Shown here piece after piece: positions 36,411 to 50,782 of a stretch of 64,000 nt of DNA. The stretch lies in the NCBI RefSeq assembly GCF_900660725.1, contig NZ_LR215044.1, positions 620,001-684,000 of the forward strand. Direction: 5' to 3'. A program made the position numbers and the translations under genes. Every line of letters starts with the position of its first letter. Position 1 is the first letter of the stretch. Under the pieces are notes generated by a model. It was not told the origin of the DNA. It searched no databases and saw only the letters and a list, made by a program, of their open reading frames with translations. This DNA comes from Mycoplasmopsis arginini. GTDB lineage: Bacteria > Bacillota_I > Bacilli_A > Mycoplasmatales > Metamycoplasmataceae.

Positions 36411-37217
36411 TTATTGTGATTCTATTTGTTTTACAGCTTTTGCTACACCAGCTTTTTTGTAAGAAGGACCCACTCATTTGGCTTGAGACTTAATATTATT
36501 AAGTGAGTTTTTCATAGCAACAAAAGCACCTACATACGGAATTGTTGAAGTGTCATTGCCTGAATCACCAAAATGAACAGTATCAACAGGATTAATATTT
36601 AAAAGTTTGCAAACATATTCAATTCCCATTCCCTTTGTTGCATTTATATCATTGATTTCGATTGCATAGCCTCTTGAAACAATATGTAATGATAAGTTTT
36701 TAAACTTAGATGATAAGAACTCAACTAATTTTTTAATACCTTTTTTGCTTGTTCCAAAAGTAATGATTTTAGTAGCATTTGTTATTCTGGGAATTTCATC
36801 ATATGTTTTTTGAATTAATTTTTTTATTCAAGGTCTAAAAACCTTTAATTTTGTCGAGGTTCCATAAATTGTATTACCACTGTTATAAATAATAAACAAT
36901 TTATTTTCCTTTAATACTTCTGTTATCTCCATAACAGTATCTTTTTTAATTTCATGTTTAACAATAACATCACCTTTATTATTAACAATTAGCCCACCAT
37001 TTTGACAAATAACATATGGTGCTTCGGTTTTTTGTGCTAAATCTAGAACATATTCAGAAGCAAAACGACCGGTCGCAATAATAAAAGGTGTACCACTTTG
37101 GTTTTTCTCTTTAACAATATTTAAGTTATCTAAACTAATTCCTTCTTTTGTTTTTGGTAAATCTAATAAGGTGCCATCTAAGTCTGTAAAGTATGCTTTA
37201 GGTTTAAAGTTAATCAT
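36411..37217 (-). CDS. Cof-type HAD-IIB phosphatase
   Basis: Cytoplasmic HAD hydrolase of the Cof subfamily, 268 residues. Motif I YFTDLDGTLLD with nucleophile Asp, motif II IIATGR, GYAIEINDINATKGMGI in the cap-core junction (Lys of motif III), and motif IV HFGDSGNDTSTIPYVG. Members dephosphorylate sugar phosphates, flavin or nucleotide-like substrates; the substrate cannot be read from sequence. ATG 37217, last gene of the proS operon. Confidence 0.9.
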
Positions 37218-37225
37218 TTTGTCGA

Positions 37226-37525
37226 TTATTTAAATTGATTTTTTAATTCTTCAGCTGGCATATATCCTACGGTGTGGTTAACTAATTTACCATCTTTAAA
37301 GTAAAATAGTGAAGGAATACTTGAAACATTCATTTCTCTTGCGAATGCAATGTTTTGGTCAACATCAAAATCAAAAACATTAATACCTTCATCTGAAGAT
37401 GCTAAACGTTCTAATTCAGGACCTACCATTTGGCAAGGAGGACATCAAACAGCTCTAAAAGCTATAATTGCTTTTCCTTCTAAATGTTGGTTATTTAATT
37501 CGTTTTGTAATAATTTCTTATACAT
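37226..37525 (-). CDS. trxA: Thioredoxin, copy 1
   Basis: Small redox protein, 99 residues, with active site AVWCPPCQM near residue 30 and the cis-Pro loop SSIPSLFYFKDGKLV. It reduces disulfides with thioredoxin reductase. Start ATG 37525 after AAAGGAGAAAATT. It is one of two copies made by a tandem duplication; the other (38003-38302) is identical in its last 67 residues but has WCPTC at the active site. Confidence 0.94.
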
Positions 37526-37547
37526 AATTTTCTCCTTTATTTTTAAA

Positions 37548-37994
37548 CTAGTAAGCTCTTGTAAAAATAACAACTCTATCAGTTTTTTTATTTGTGTAAA
37601 AACAGTTTTCATTTTTAACTTCTATATCAATATTGAATGGAATACAACGAGTTGAAGCACCTGTTTCTTCTTTAATTTTGTCTTCATCTTCACCATCACC
37701 ATCAAATTTAGTTAATACAAGATGACCTTTTTTCAATAAATGACTTAAATTCTTCATAATTTGAAGCAATTTTAATATTGTTTTGTAATCTTGATTTAGC
37801 TTTATTTAAAAGATTAATTTGAATATCATTAAGTAATTCTTTAACTTTATAAGTAATTTCATCGATTGAAACTAAAATCTTTTCTAATGTATCTCTTCTT
37901 ACTAAAACAACTTTATTTTCATTCAAATCTCTTGGACCAATTTTGATTCTTTTAATGGTGTTCCATGAATTTCTGAGTTTGCAGCCTTATAGCC
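37548..37994 (-). pseudogene. proS: Truncated, frameshifted copy of the proS 3' end
   Basis: It corresponds to about the last 150 codons of ProS (from KAANSEIHGTPL to VVIFTRAY) with no start or catalytic core. A frameshift near 37735 splits it (FIEKR then a shifted frame, against FIEKGHLVL in the intact gene), and further indels near 37955 break the 5' end. It lies between trx copies 2 and 1 in the same orientation, so it is transcribed in the operon but cannot make a synthetase. Confidence 0.9.
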
Positions 37995-38002
37995 GGTATC
38001 GA

Positions 38003-38302
38003 TTATTTAAATTGATTTTTTAATTCTTCAGCTGGCATGTATCCTACGGTGTGGTTAACTAATTTACCATCTTTAAAGTAAAATAGTGAAGGAATACTTG
38101 AAACATTCATTTCTCTTGCGAATGCAATGTTTTGGTCAACATCAAAATCAAAAACATTAATACCTTCATCTGAAGATGCTAAACGTTCTAATTCAGGACC
38201 TACCATTTGGCAAGTAGGACATCAAACAGCTCTAAAAGCTATAATTGCTTTTCCTTCTAAATGTTGATTATTTAATTCGCTTTGTAATAATTTCTTATAC
38301 AT
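38003..38302 (-). CDS. trxA: Thioredoxin, copy 2
   Basis: 99 residues, same as copy 1 except near the active site, which reads AVWCPTCQM. WCPPC and WCGPC are the common thioredoxin forms; Thr in place of the second Pro should change redox potential or reactivity. It is directly downstream of intact proS (22-base gap), with AAAGGAGAAAATT before ATG 38302. Confidence 0.94.
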
Positions 38303-38324
38303 AATTTTCTCCTTTATTTTTAAA

Positions 38325-39758
<1,434 letters not shown>

Positions 39759-39794
39759 AACTTATAATTTTATCTATTTTTTATCTTTTTTTAT

Positions 39795-39827
39795 AAAATA
39801 AAAAAATAAACAGGCTTTAGGCCTGTT
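39795..39827 (-). terminator. Intrinsic terminator of deoB
   Basis: Stem AACAGGC / GCCTGTT (39809-39815 and 39821-39827) with a short loop, followed on the minus strand by TTTATTTTTT. It begins at the deoB stop codon. Confidence 0.8.
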
Positions 39828-41010
39828 AAACTAAATCATCAAAAATATCTTCACCAGTAGAAACAGTTGGGACACCAAAGTTTCTAGCAACAATATTTCC
39901 TGCAGTTCCTAAACCTTTTAGAGTTCCTAAAACTTTTGGAGTTTTAAATGATTTTGAATAAATTGTTAATGGTAATGTTTCTCTTGTGTGGTCTGGGCCA
40001 AAAGTAGGATCATTTCCATGGTCAGAAGTCATTATTAATAAATCATCTTCTCTCATTGCATTAATTAATTTTGCCAATTTAATATCTAATTTAGAAACAT
40101 TTTGACTATATCCAATTGGATCTTCACGGTGCCCATAATGGCTATCAAATTGTACTAAGTTAACAAAGATAAATTGGTTTTCTGAACTTGATGAAGCGAT
40201 ATCAATTGCTATATCCATATTTTCATTGTCAGAAGCTGGACCATAAACTTTGTCAATGCCAACACCTGTAAAAATATCATTAATTTTTCCAACAGCGATA
40301 ACTTCAACACCAGCTTTTTGTAAATCTTCTAAAATAATGTGACCTGTTGGTCTATTTGCGAAATCATGTCTGTTAAAAGTTCTTGTAAATTTACCATCTT
40401 CATAAACAAAAGGTCTTGAAATAACTCTAGCAACATTTCACTCAGGTTTTGAAGAACAAATTGCTCTCGCTCTTTTTGCATATTCAGTAAGTTTGTCAAC
40501 GCCTAAGGTTTTTTCATCACCGATAATTTGTAATGTTGAATCAGGAGAGGTATAAATAATCATGTCACCCTTTTCCATATGTTGATGACCTAATTCAGCA
40601 AGAATAACTGTTCCTGATGCATTTCTATTACCAATAATTTTTCTTCCATCAAAAGCTTTAGATAATTCGGCAACTAAATCTTCTGGAAAACCTTTCTCAG
40701 TAAATTGAGGATTAGGAGTTTCAGTATAAATTCCCATCATTTCTCAATGACCCGTTAATGTGTCTTTTCCATTTGACATTTCGTGAATTTTAGCCATGTA
40801 TGCTAAAGGTTTTTTTACTCTTTGAGTGTGCCCTGCAACTTTTGCTATTTCAGTTATTCCTAAAGCTTTTCATGTTGGTATTTCTAAAGGTAGAGCTTCA
40901 GAAGCGTGCAATAAACTATTTGCCCCCTTATCTCCAAATTCTGCCTGACGAGGTTCAGGTCCAATTCCTAATCCATCAGTAACAATAAAAAATATACGTT
41001 TAAATTTCAT
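39826..41010 (-). CDS. deoB: Phosphopentomutase
   Basis: It interconverts ribose- or deoxyribose-1- and 5-phosphate in nucleoside salvage; 394 residues. The alkaline-phosphatase-fold metal sites are visible: IVTDGLGIGPEP at the N-terminus, KDTLTGHWEMMGI (phospho-acceptor Thr and His), NLVQFDSHYGHREDP, and MTSDHGNDPTFGPDHTRE. Start ATG 41010. It follows a DUF1846 gene by 13 bases in the same orientation, so the two are probably co-transcribed. Confidence 0.95.
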
Positions 41011-41023
41011 ATTTTCTCCTTAT

Positions 41024-42484
41024 TTATTTAATATTGGTTGTTTGCTCTGTTAAATGAATATCCATACTTTTTAGAGTTTCTTTATCAGATTCGCTTGATA
41101 TTGTAGTTCGATGTAAATATAAACCAGAAAGTTTATTAATTTGATCAAAAGCCTTTTTTGCAATAGATGATGTTTTAGCACTGATTGATAAAGCAAAAAG
41201 TGTTTCTTTTAAATCTAAGGATAAATCATTATAATGTAATTCTCTTTTTAAATCTTGCGCTAATGAAATTGCCTCAGGATCTAAAACATCAATATTTTGT
41301 TCAATGTTTGCAAAATATTTTAGTGCATTTAAGATTGTTGCGCTGTTAGAATTTAAAAGATTTGATTCCTTACCAATAATTATTTTTTCCGCATTAATTT
41401 CAATTGCAGAACAAATTTTGTTATTTTTAAAACTAAATTCATTAGCTGCTCTAATAGATTTTACAATGTTAGAATTTATATTATTGTTTTTTATAATCCT
41501 TGATAAACGATTAACATAACTTTTTGGAGTCTTATCTTGTTGATAATTCACTATTGTTTGGTAATATCTACGAATTATTTCTTTTTTAGCAGCAATTGAT
41601 ACAACATTATCATCTGTAATACAGAAACCAGCCATATTAACACCCATATCAGTCGGCGACTTATATAATGAGCTTTTATAAATTGTATTTAATAATTTAT
41701 TAAGTATTGGAAAAGCTTCTAAGTCCCTATTATAATTTGTGGCCTTAATTTTGTATGCTTTTAAATGAAATTCGTCAATCATATTAACGTCATTTAAATC
41801 AACGGTAGCCGCCTCATAAGCTAAATTGACCGGATGATTTATTGGAAGATTTCAAATTGGAAATGTTTCAAATTTAGCATAGCCAGACTTAATTTGATTC
41901 TTATTATCATGATATAGTTGTGATAGAATTGCACTTAATTTTCCAGAACCTGGCCCAGGGGCGGTTACAACAATTAAATTCTTCCTTGTAATTGCATATT
42001 CATTTTTTCCAAAACCTTGTTCAGAAACAATCAAATCAACGTCCTGAGGATAATTTTTTATACGATATTGTTTGATGACTTTAATGTTTAATTTCTCTAA
42101 CTTGTGAATAAAAGTGGTAACTTCAGGTGAAGTTTCAAATTGAGTAATAATGACATTATGTATTTCCAATTCATATTTTCTAAACTTCTTAATTAAGCGA
42201 AAGATGTCTTCTTCATAAGTTATGTTAATATCCGATCTTAATTTTCGATTTTTAATATCTTGAGCAGAAATAACTAAAAGCATTTCAATATCTTCTTTAA
42301 TTTTTAAAAGCATTTTTAGTTTTGAATCATGTTTAAAACCGGGAAGCACTCTGGATGCGTGAAAATCATTAAAAAGTTTTCCGCCAAATTCCATGTAAAG
42401 TTTATTACCAAATTTATTTATTCTTTTTTTAATTTCATTTGACTGCAAATTAATATATTTGTCATTATCAAATCCAATAACCAT
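41024..42484 (-). CDS. DUF1846 family protein
   Basis: 486 residues, matching the length and feel of the DUF1846 family: start IGFDNDKYINLQSNEIKKRI, central VVTAPGPGSGKLSAILSQLYHD with a P-loop-like glycine turn, then NLPINHPVNLAYEAATVDLND and PTDMGVNMAG. The biochemical role is not established to my knowledge; nucleotide handling is suggested by the GPGSGK turn. It lies upstream of deoB and is divergent from pyk. Confidence 0.85.
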
Positions 42485-42696
42485 AAATATCCTCGTATAT
42501 AAATTTATTTAATTCCTAAATAATTTTATATTAAATTCATCTATATTAAGCAAAATGATAAAAAATGCTTTATTTTTAAAAGAAAAATTTATAAATTAAT
42601 GATATATAAAAATACTTTTTTTACTTATAAACCAAATTAAGTGTAAAAATTAGAGTAAAATTTTTATATACTATAAAAAATTTAGAAAGGCAAATC

Positions 42697-44118
42697 ATGA
42701 AATTTAATGAACAAAGAACAAAAATTGTTGCAACGATAGGACCATCAAGCGACAATTATGAAACAATGAAGGCTTTATTTGAAGCTGGAGTTACAACAAT
42801 TAGAGCAAACTTTTCACATGGAACATTAGAAGACCATAAAAAGAAATTTGATTTAGCTCGAAAAATTTCTTTTGAATTAGATCGTCCTATTTCTCTAATG
42901 TTAGATACAAAAGGACCAGAAATAAGAGTTGGAAAAATGAAAGATGGAATTTGTTTAATTCCTGCTAATCATGAACTAACAATTAAAACAGATAAGAATT
43001 CATATGAAAATTTAATCGGTGATGAAAACACCATAACTGTTTCTTATCGTATGGATTTAGATGTTAATGAAGGAAATAAAGTTTTACTTGATGATGGTAA
43101 ATTAGTAACTATTGTTAGAGAAGTAAAATCAGGCGAAGTTATTGTAGAAACAATTAACTCACATAAATTGAAAACAAATAAAAGAGTCAATATTCCTGGA
43201 GTAGATTTTTCATTACCATTCTTATCACAAAAGGATATAGATGACATTATTTGAGGCGCAAAATATAAAGTAGATTACATTGCAGCTTCATTTGTTAACA
43301 ACGCTTCACAAGTTAAACAAATTAGAAAAATTTTAGACGAAAACAACGGACAACATATTCAAATTATTTCTAAAATTGAATCGCAAACTGCAATTAATAA
43401 TATTGATGAAATTATTCGTGCTTCAGACGGAATAATGGTTGCTCGTGGAGATTTAGGTTTGGAAATACCTTTCTATGATGTTCCTTATTGACAAAAGAAA
43501 ATTATTCGTGCAGCAAGAATTCAAGGTAAAGAAGTTATCGTTGCAACACAAATGCTTGATTCAATGGAAAATAATCCATTACCGACAAGAGCTGAAGTAA
43601 CTGATGTTTATTACGCAGTGGAACTAGGTGCTGATGCAACAATGCTATCTGGTGAATCAGCATCTGGAAAATATCCAGTTGAAGCAGTTAAGACAATGTC
43701 TAAAATTGCTAAAAGAGCCGAAAAAGAGTATTTCACTGAATTATTCTATGAAAAACAACTACAAAAAGTTGCTAATGATCAAAACTCAAGAATGCTAATT
43801 GCTTATGAAGTTGCTTCAATCTTACAAAGTGGTGAATATAAGTTTGCTATTGTTCTTTCTCATAGTGGAAAATTATTAAAAGAAGTTGCTAAATATAGAC
43901 CAAATGCTTTTATCGTTGGGGTAGTTAGTGATGATAAATTAGTTTGAAGTTATGGAATTACTGCCGGTGTATTTTGTGAAAAACATTCAGAAGCAGTAAG
44001 AGCCTTAATTAAATATAATCATGATGCAGGACGTCAAGTTTTAACTTCATACGGAGCTAAAAAAGGTGATAAATTTATTGTTGTAGATAGTTTAAATATC
44101 ACTTCACACGAATATTAA
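42697..44118 (+). CDS. pyk: Pyruvate kinase
   Basis: Last ATP-forming step of glycolysis; 473 residues. IVATIGPSS at the start, [23 protein letters not shown], a B domain of about 90 residues, [22 protein letters not shown], and [18 protein letters not shown] with [13 protein letters not shown]. The C-terminal domain is present. ATG 42697 after AGAAAGGCAAATC. No strong terminator follows. Confidence 0.97.
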
Positions 44119-44186
44119 AATAAAGAATGAATGGTACTTCGCGTTAAGAGTGCTGTTTTATTTTTAAATGTTTATAATTAAAGTAT

Positions 44187-44242
44187 AGGTGTGTAAAAAA
44201 ATTGATGATGTTCAAAATTAGTACACCACCTAATTTTGAACA
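44187..44242. repeat. 13-bp inverted repeat between pyk and the fusion gene
   Basis: TGTTCAAAATTAG (44209-44221) and CTAATTTTGAACA (44230-44242) are perfect reverse complements around an 8-base loop. An additional AGGTGTGTA / TACACCACCT near-pair overlaps it (44187 and 44222). No T-run follows, so it is not a standard terminator. An operator, or the end of a lost mobile element, are both possible. Confidence 0.5.
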
Positions 44243-44312
44243 CCGCCATTAATATCATTTTTAATAAATCAATATGATATTAGAAACGTTACGTTCATAG
44301 TGAGGGACACAC

Positions 44313-45746
44313 ATGAAATTATCGAGCCATAATTTAGATGAAATAATAATTTTTTTATATGATAATATAAATAAATTCAATAAAAGATACAACAAGAAAA
44401 TTAAAATTATAATAAAAGGATCTTGAGCCTTACAACATAAAGGATTGATTGATAGGAAACCGAACGACATTGATTTATGTTTTATAAACAACGAAAATCT
44501 TACTGATAAAAGAAAATTTATCAATTTTTTAGTGAAAGAAATAGACGCTACTTTAATTAGAGAAGATGAAAATTTAATAACAATTAAAGATAAAAAATAC
44601 GGAAAAATTGAATTTATTTTATTTGAACACATTGATAATCTTTTCTTAGAGAAAGTAAAAGAAACTGTATATATTGCTAATACAAATTTTTTAATAACTG
44701 GCAAAATATTAATGTTAAATTATGTAATGTCAAACTATTATTTGCACGCTGATAAAAGAGAAAAAATTGAAACAACAATTAGAGATTTAATGTTTATTAA
44801 TAAAAAAAATTCATTTATTGACGAATTTAATTCAAATAAATTAGAACAGGTTATATTAAATTTAATAAATAACTCAGTTTTTATTTTCATATTTTACAAA
44901 TATGATACTTTTTTATGATGAAATAAAGAATTTAATGATTATGTTTTTGAAAACAATGAAATTAACACCTTTTTTAATAAAATCAAAAGTATATTTTTTG
45001 ATATAAGCAAGAATAAAAAAATTATAAAATTTATTGATTTTAATAAAAAAATTATTAGATTATTCTTTGATGGAACAATAAATAAGGAATTTTTAAATAT
45101 GTCTAATATCTCCCCGTCAGGTAATGAAAAATTATTTATTAATTCAATTATTAAAAATCCAACAAAAAAAAGTGGAGTTTTTAAGATTACAAACAATCAT
45201 TCAAAAATTATTTTTAATGCTCACTGCGATGAAGTTATGGGTATTTTAATAAATAATTTCAACTTAATTCAAAGAAACAACGATAATAAAATAAACGTTC
45301 TTTTACTTAACCTTTTTAAGAAATGAATGAATATAAAATCTAATATAATTTTTAGTTGTTCCGAGGAGGTAAATCTCTCAGGAATTAAGGAATACAAGCA
45401 AACTATGTGCCCAGGTAGCTTTTTAGTAAATTTAGAGGTATCTGAATTTGAAAAATGAGAAAATCATAATATTCTAATAAGAGTTTGTGATTATTTTACT
45501 GCTTACAATCCTGAAATTATTGACAGAGTTCAGAATAATTTCAATGAGTATAATATTCCGTATAAAATCACTTTTGGAAGTGGTTCTACAGACGTGACAG
45601 AAACGATTCAAAAAATTCCCTCAGTAACTATTTCGATTCCGGCAGATTCAATACATTCTATGGAATCTAAAATAAGTTTATTAAATATTATATATATGTT
45701 GCAAATTATTTATATTTTAGATACAGAGTTAAATGATGAAAAATAA
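44313..45746 (+). CDS. Fusion: AbiEii-like nucleotidyltransferase and M42-like metallopeptidase
   Basis: One open frame of 477 residues with two domains. Residues 1-180 look like an AbiEii/DUF1814-type nucleotidyltransferase: KGSWAL at 35-40, PNDIDL with Asp52 and Asp54, a later Lys-containing KILMLNYV and RDLMFI. Residues 263-477 look like an M42/M20 peptidase without the usual inserted domain: ISPSGNEK, AHCDEV (His304, Asp306), NNDNKINV (bridging Asp324), CSEEVNLSG (Glu351-Glu352), FGSGSTDV and IHSMES (His448). All metal ligands seem present. Met263 could be an internal start. The 3' end overlaps an MFS-type gene by 14 bases. Domain calls rest on motifs only. Confidence 0.75.
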
Positions 45747-47040
45747 AATTAAATATTCATCTTCTTTAGTTTTTTCAATGATTGGCTCTGAGGGTTTTAA
45801 ATTAGCTACTGCTGTATATATTTATAAATTTACTAGTAGTTTTTGATTAGTTTCACTTTTATATTTATTAATACAGGTTCCAACTTTTATTTCTTATTTA
45901 TTGAATAAAAAAATCACTGAACGTTGAAAATTAAAAAACATTCTTTTTATTTGTGATCTATTAAGTTTATCAATTCTTGCAATTATTTTAATTAGTTCCT
46001 TTTTTGTTATTAAACAAAACACATCCCCTGGAGATGGTAATACTAATTCATATTTTGTTTTTTCAATTTTTCTTTTGGTTATTAATGTTTTTTTAAATAT
46101 TATTCATTCATTTAGATTCGTTGCTTTAAAATCGATTATATATTATCTGTCGTCAAATAAAAAAGACATAAAGACATATAATTTTTTAACGGTGCTGTTA
46201 ACGTCTACTTCAATATTATTAGGTGTTGCCTTATCGTTTGTTTTATTTTCAAAACTTCCATTTTGGTCAATAATCGTGTTTAATATGATCACTTATTTAA
46301 TTTCGGGTATATTATACTTTAAATTAAAACCAAATGTAAAAGCACTAAACACTACAGCAGAGATTGAACAAAATAAAATAGCAAACTCTCTAGAAACAGT
46401 TAAAATTCAAACTAAAAGATATATTAAAAACATTTGAATTTATACAATAGCATGTAGTTTTATTATTGGAATATTTTTATTTCCACGAACAGTAGGAATG
46501 TCTCAATTTTTCAATGAAATTAAATTCGAAGCATCAAAATCATCTTTTGTTTTAAATATTTCTTTTGCGGCATTTGGATTTGCTGGTAGTCTTATTTCCT
46601 TTTTAATAAAGGATAAAAACATTAAATTGATTTGAATTTTAATTCCAATTAATCTGCTATTTATAATGTTAATGCCTATTTTATTTTCAAATATGAATAA
46701 TGTAGGTAAAAATATATTTTATTTATTATTACTTGGAATACAACAATTTTTCTTTTCATTATTTCTAGCTATTTTTTATACAAATAGTTACCTATTTTTT
46801 AAAGAACAGCAATTCAAACAAAACACTATTTATACTCTTATTTTTAGAATAATTTCCTCATCACTTGTCATTATATTACTAACATTAATAACAATAAAAT
46901 TAGGATATTTTATAAGTTTCTTATTTTTTGCTTTATTTATTATTAGCGCAAGTATTGTTATTTCAATAACTGAGTATAAAATTTATAAGTATAGAAAAAA
47001 ATGAATTGATGAAGATAATTTAGCATCAACTTCAAAATAA
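45733..47040 (+). CDS. MFS-type permease
   Basis: 435 residues, about 12 hydrophobic segments in two halves joined by a hydrophilic stretch near residue 205-230 (TAEIEQNKIANSLETVKIQ). It resembles the macrolide-efflux or enterobactin-exporter branch of the major facilitator superfamily in layout (GFKLATAVYIYKFTSSFWLVSLLYL). It begins inside the end of the nucleotidyltransferase/peptidase gene (ATG 45733 or 45736), so the two are made together. An exporter or importer for a peptide or modified small molecule is the likely role; the substrate is unknown. Confidence 0.82.
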
Positions 47041-47050
47041 TTCTTAAAAT

Positions 47051-47078
47051 AAAAATGACCTCTAAAAGACAGGGGTCA

Positions 47079-47083
<5 letters not shown>
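47051..47083. terminator. Bidirectional intrinsic terminator
   Basis: Stem AATGACC / GGTCATT (47054-47060 and 47074-47080) between the convergent MFS gene and serS, with A/T-rich flanks on both sides; the serS stop is in its right arm. Confidence 0.7.
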
Positions 47084-48353
<1,270 letters not shown>

Positions 48354-48488
48354 TTTCAATTCTCCATTTTAAAACTATCAATAATTGTATACTTTTTTTT
48401 ACAAAAAAGTAAAATAGTTATTGTCTTTAAAAGTGGATAGGTGTCAAAAAAAATATAAAATGTCGCTTTGTGCTACAATTAAAAAGAT

Positions 48489-50768
48489 ATGAAGAGACAA
48501 CATTCACAAGTAATTGGGATATTTGAAAAGAGATTATGACAATCAAAAGATCGTAGAACATTGATTGTTGCTTTTCGTGTTCTTGAAAATGATAAAAATA
48601 ATCCAGTTAATGTTAATTTATACAATTCTATATCAATAACTATTAAAGATAATTTATTTGAAGAACTTAAAATTCAAGCTTATGATAAGACTTATGAAAT
48701 AACAATTTATAAAAACGATTCATCAAAATATTCTGATAGTTATTTAATTAACTATGATTATCCACTTAAGATTGTTCAAAGTGAAATAACGAGCAATGAG
48801 TCTTTAAATTATATAAATCGAGTAATTAAGTTACCAATTTTTAAAGATGTGGAAAATATTAAGACCAATATTTTAATAAAGGAACTAGGAGAAAATGTTT
48901 TCCAAAGAATATACGATTCAAAAAAAATGTTTGGTCCTGATTTTGGAATTGAAGAAGAAAAGTGAAACCAGTTTGTGAAAATAGTGAAAGACAATTATCA
49001 ATATATAGTTGATATGACCCACTTATTTAAAATTAATGTTTCTTATTCAGGATGTAAATTAATTTTAAATAAATTCGATAGCTTAAAAAGTTTTTTAAAT
49101 GAATATTTTGACAGTTTATATGATTTTTATTTTGATATTGATGAAGACGAAAAAATAAAATTATCTGATATTGATAAGATAGTTAAAGAATATAATCCTA
49201 CTTCACTATTTCAAAAGAATTCAACTTATTTATATTCTGTACTTGAAGATTACTTTTTTAATTCCGGTAATACAAGAATAAAAAAAGAAGATTGTTACAA
49301 AATACTACTTGAATATTCTAAAGAAGAAAACCTTGTAACTAATATCGATCATTTTTATGATGCAATTAATTTGTTATTAGAAAAACGTCTTTTAGTTGAA
49401 CTAGAGTATAATGATGGATCTTATTACACAACTCGTGACACCATTTATATGGAAGAATATATTTTAAAACGTCTAGCTAATTTAAAGAAAAAAGAGAAAA
49501 GCAAAGCAAATATAATCTTTAGTATCCCTTCGAAATTTGATGATAATCAAGCCAAAGCAATTAAAGCAGCTTTAACTAAAGACTTAGTTTTAATTACTGG
49601 AAACCCTGGAACAGGTAAAACATTAATAACTAATGAAATCATTGATCAATTATTAGACAATTATCACGAAGAAGATGTTGCCATCTTAACGCCAACTGGA
49701 AGAGCAACAATAAATATTAATGCTAATCAAGAAAGAAAAAGAGCTCAAACAATTCATAGTTTCTTATGGTGAGATCAAGATACAAACAGATATTTTGTTA
49801 ATGAAAATGCACCTTCTGATGTAAGCATTTTAATTATTGATGAGTTTTCAATGGTTCCATTAGGTCTTTTTTATAAATTGTTAAAAGGAATTTCAAAATA
49901 TACTTTAGAAAAAATCATATTAGTTGGTGATAAAGATCAACTTCCAGCTATTGGTAGCGGTTATTTAATTAAAGACTTTATTGTAAATGATATTTTTGAC
50001 ACAATTGTGTTAAAGAAAATTTACCGTCAGGCAGGAAATTATGAAATTGTAAATGATGCTTTAAAAATTAATGATGGACTTTTTCCCGAATTTAGTTCTA
50101 AAAACTCTCAATTTTATCCTACTAAAAGAAAAGATTTAAAATACAAAATCATTGACAAAATTGAAGAACTTTTAGCAAAGGGATATGATAAAAAAGAAAT
50201 TGCTGTTTTAAGTCCTATGTATAAGCATGAAACAGGAATAGATGAATTGAATGAAGTTTTATCTACTTATTTTAGAGAAAAAGAAAAACCTGAATTAGCG
50301 ATATACCGTGATCGAATCCTAGCCTTAAACGATAAGATTATAAATTTAAACAATGATTCTAAATTAAAGGTTTTTAATGGTGAAATAGGATACATTTCAA
50401 AATTTATTTATTCTACTGATTCTAAAAAAGAAAAAAAATTAACTCATGTAACAGTTGATTTTGATGGTAATGATAATAAATCTGTTACTTATTCAAGAAA
50501 TTCTTTCCTTGAAAACACATATCCAGCTTACTGTACTAGTGTTCACAAATATCAAGGTAGCGAGTGTAAAGCTGTTATTGTTGTGTTATTTTCAGAGGCT
50601 AAAAGATTGATAAGTAAAAAATTAATTTACACAGCAATTACAAGAGCAAAAGAGTATAGTGTTATTGTTGGAGAAAAAGAAGCCTTAGAGTTTGGAATTA
50701 ATAATGATAATGATTCAAATAGAATAACTAATATTCGATATTTATGACAAAAGAAATATAACAAGTAG
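48489..50768 (+). CDS. recD2: RecD2-type DNA helicase
   Basis: SF1B 5'-3' DNA helicase of the RecD2 (RecD-like, RecBC-independent) family; 759 residues. N-terminal region of about 330 residues with helix-hairpin-like elements, Walker A TGNPGTGKT near residue 375, LTPTGRATINI (motif Ia), LIIDEFSMVP (motif II), LVGDKDQLPAIGSG (III), and ending with CTSVHKYQGSECKAV and YTAITRAKEYSVIVG (V, VI). ATG 48489; a TACAAT -10 lies about 20 bases upstream, giving a very short leader. It starts a run with pth, tilS and ftsH. Confidence 0.93.
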
Positions 50769-50782
50769 TAAAAAGGAGAAAT

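Larger units (their letters stand above)
37222..37994. repeat. Tandem duplication, copy 1 (thioredoxin plus proS 3' part)
   Basis: About 773 bases nearly identical to 37999-38768, in direct orientation and almost adjacent (4 bases apart). It contains trx copy 1 and the C-terminal third of proS. Differences include several small indels in the proS part and a few substitutions in trx. Confidence 0.93.

Noticed and set aside
44187-44242. Inverted repeat as an intact insertion-sequence end
   Set aside because: No transposase frame or target duplication is visible nearby; kept only as a repeat.
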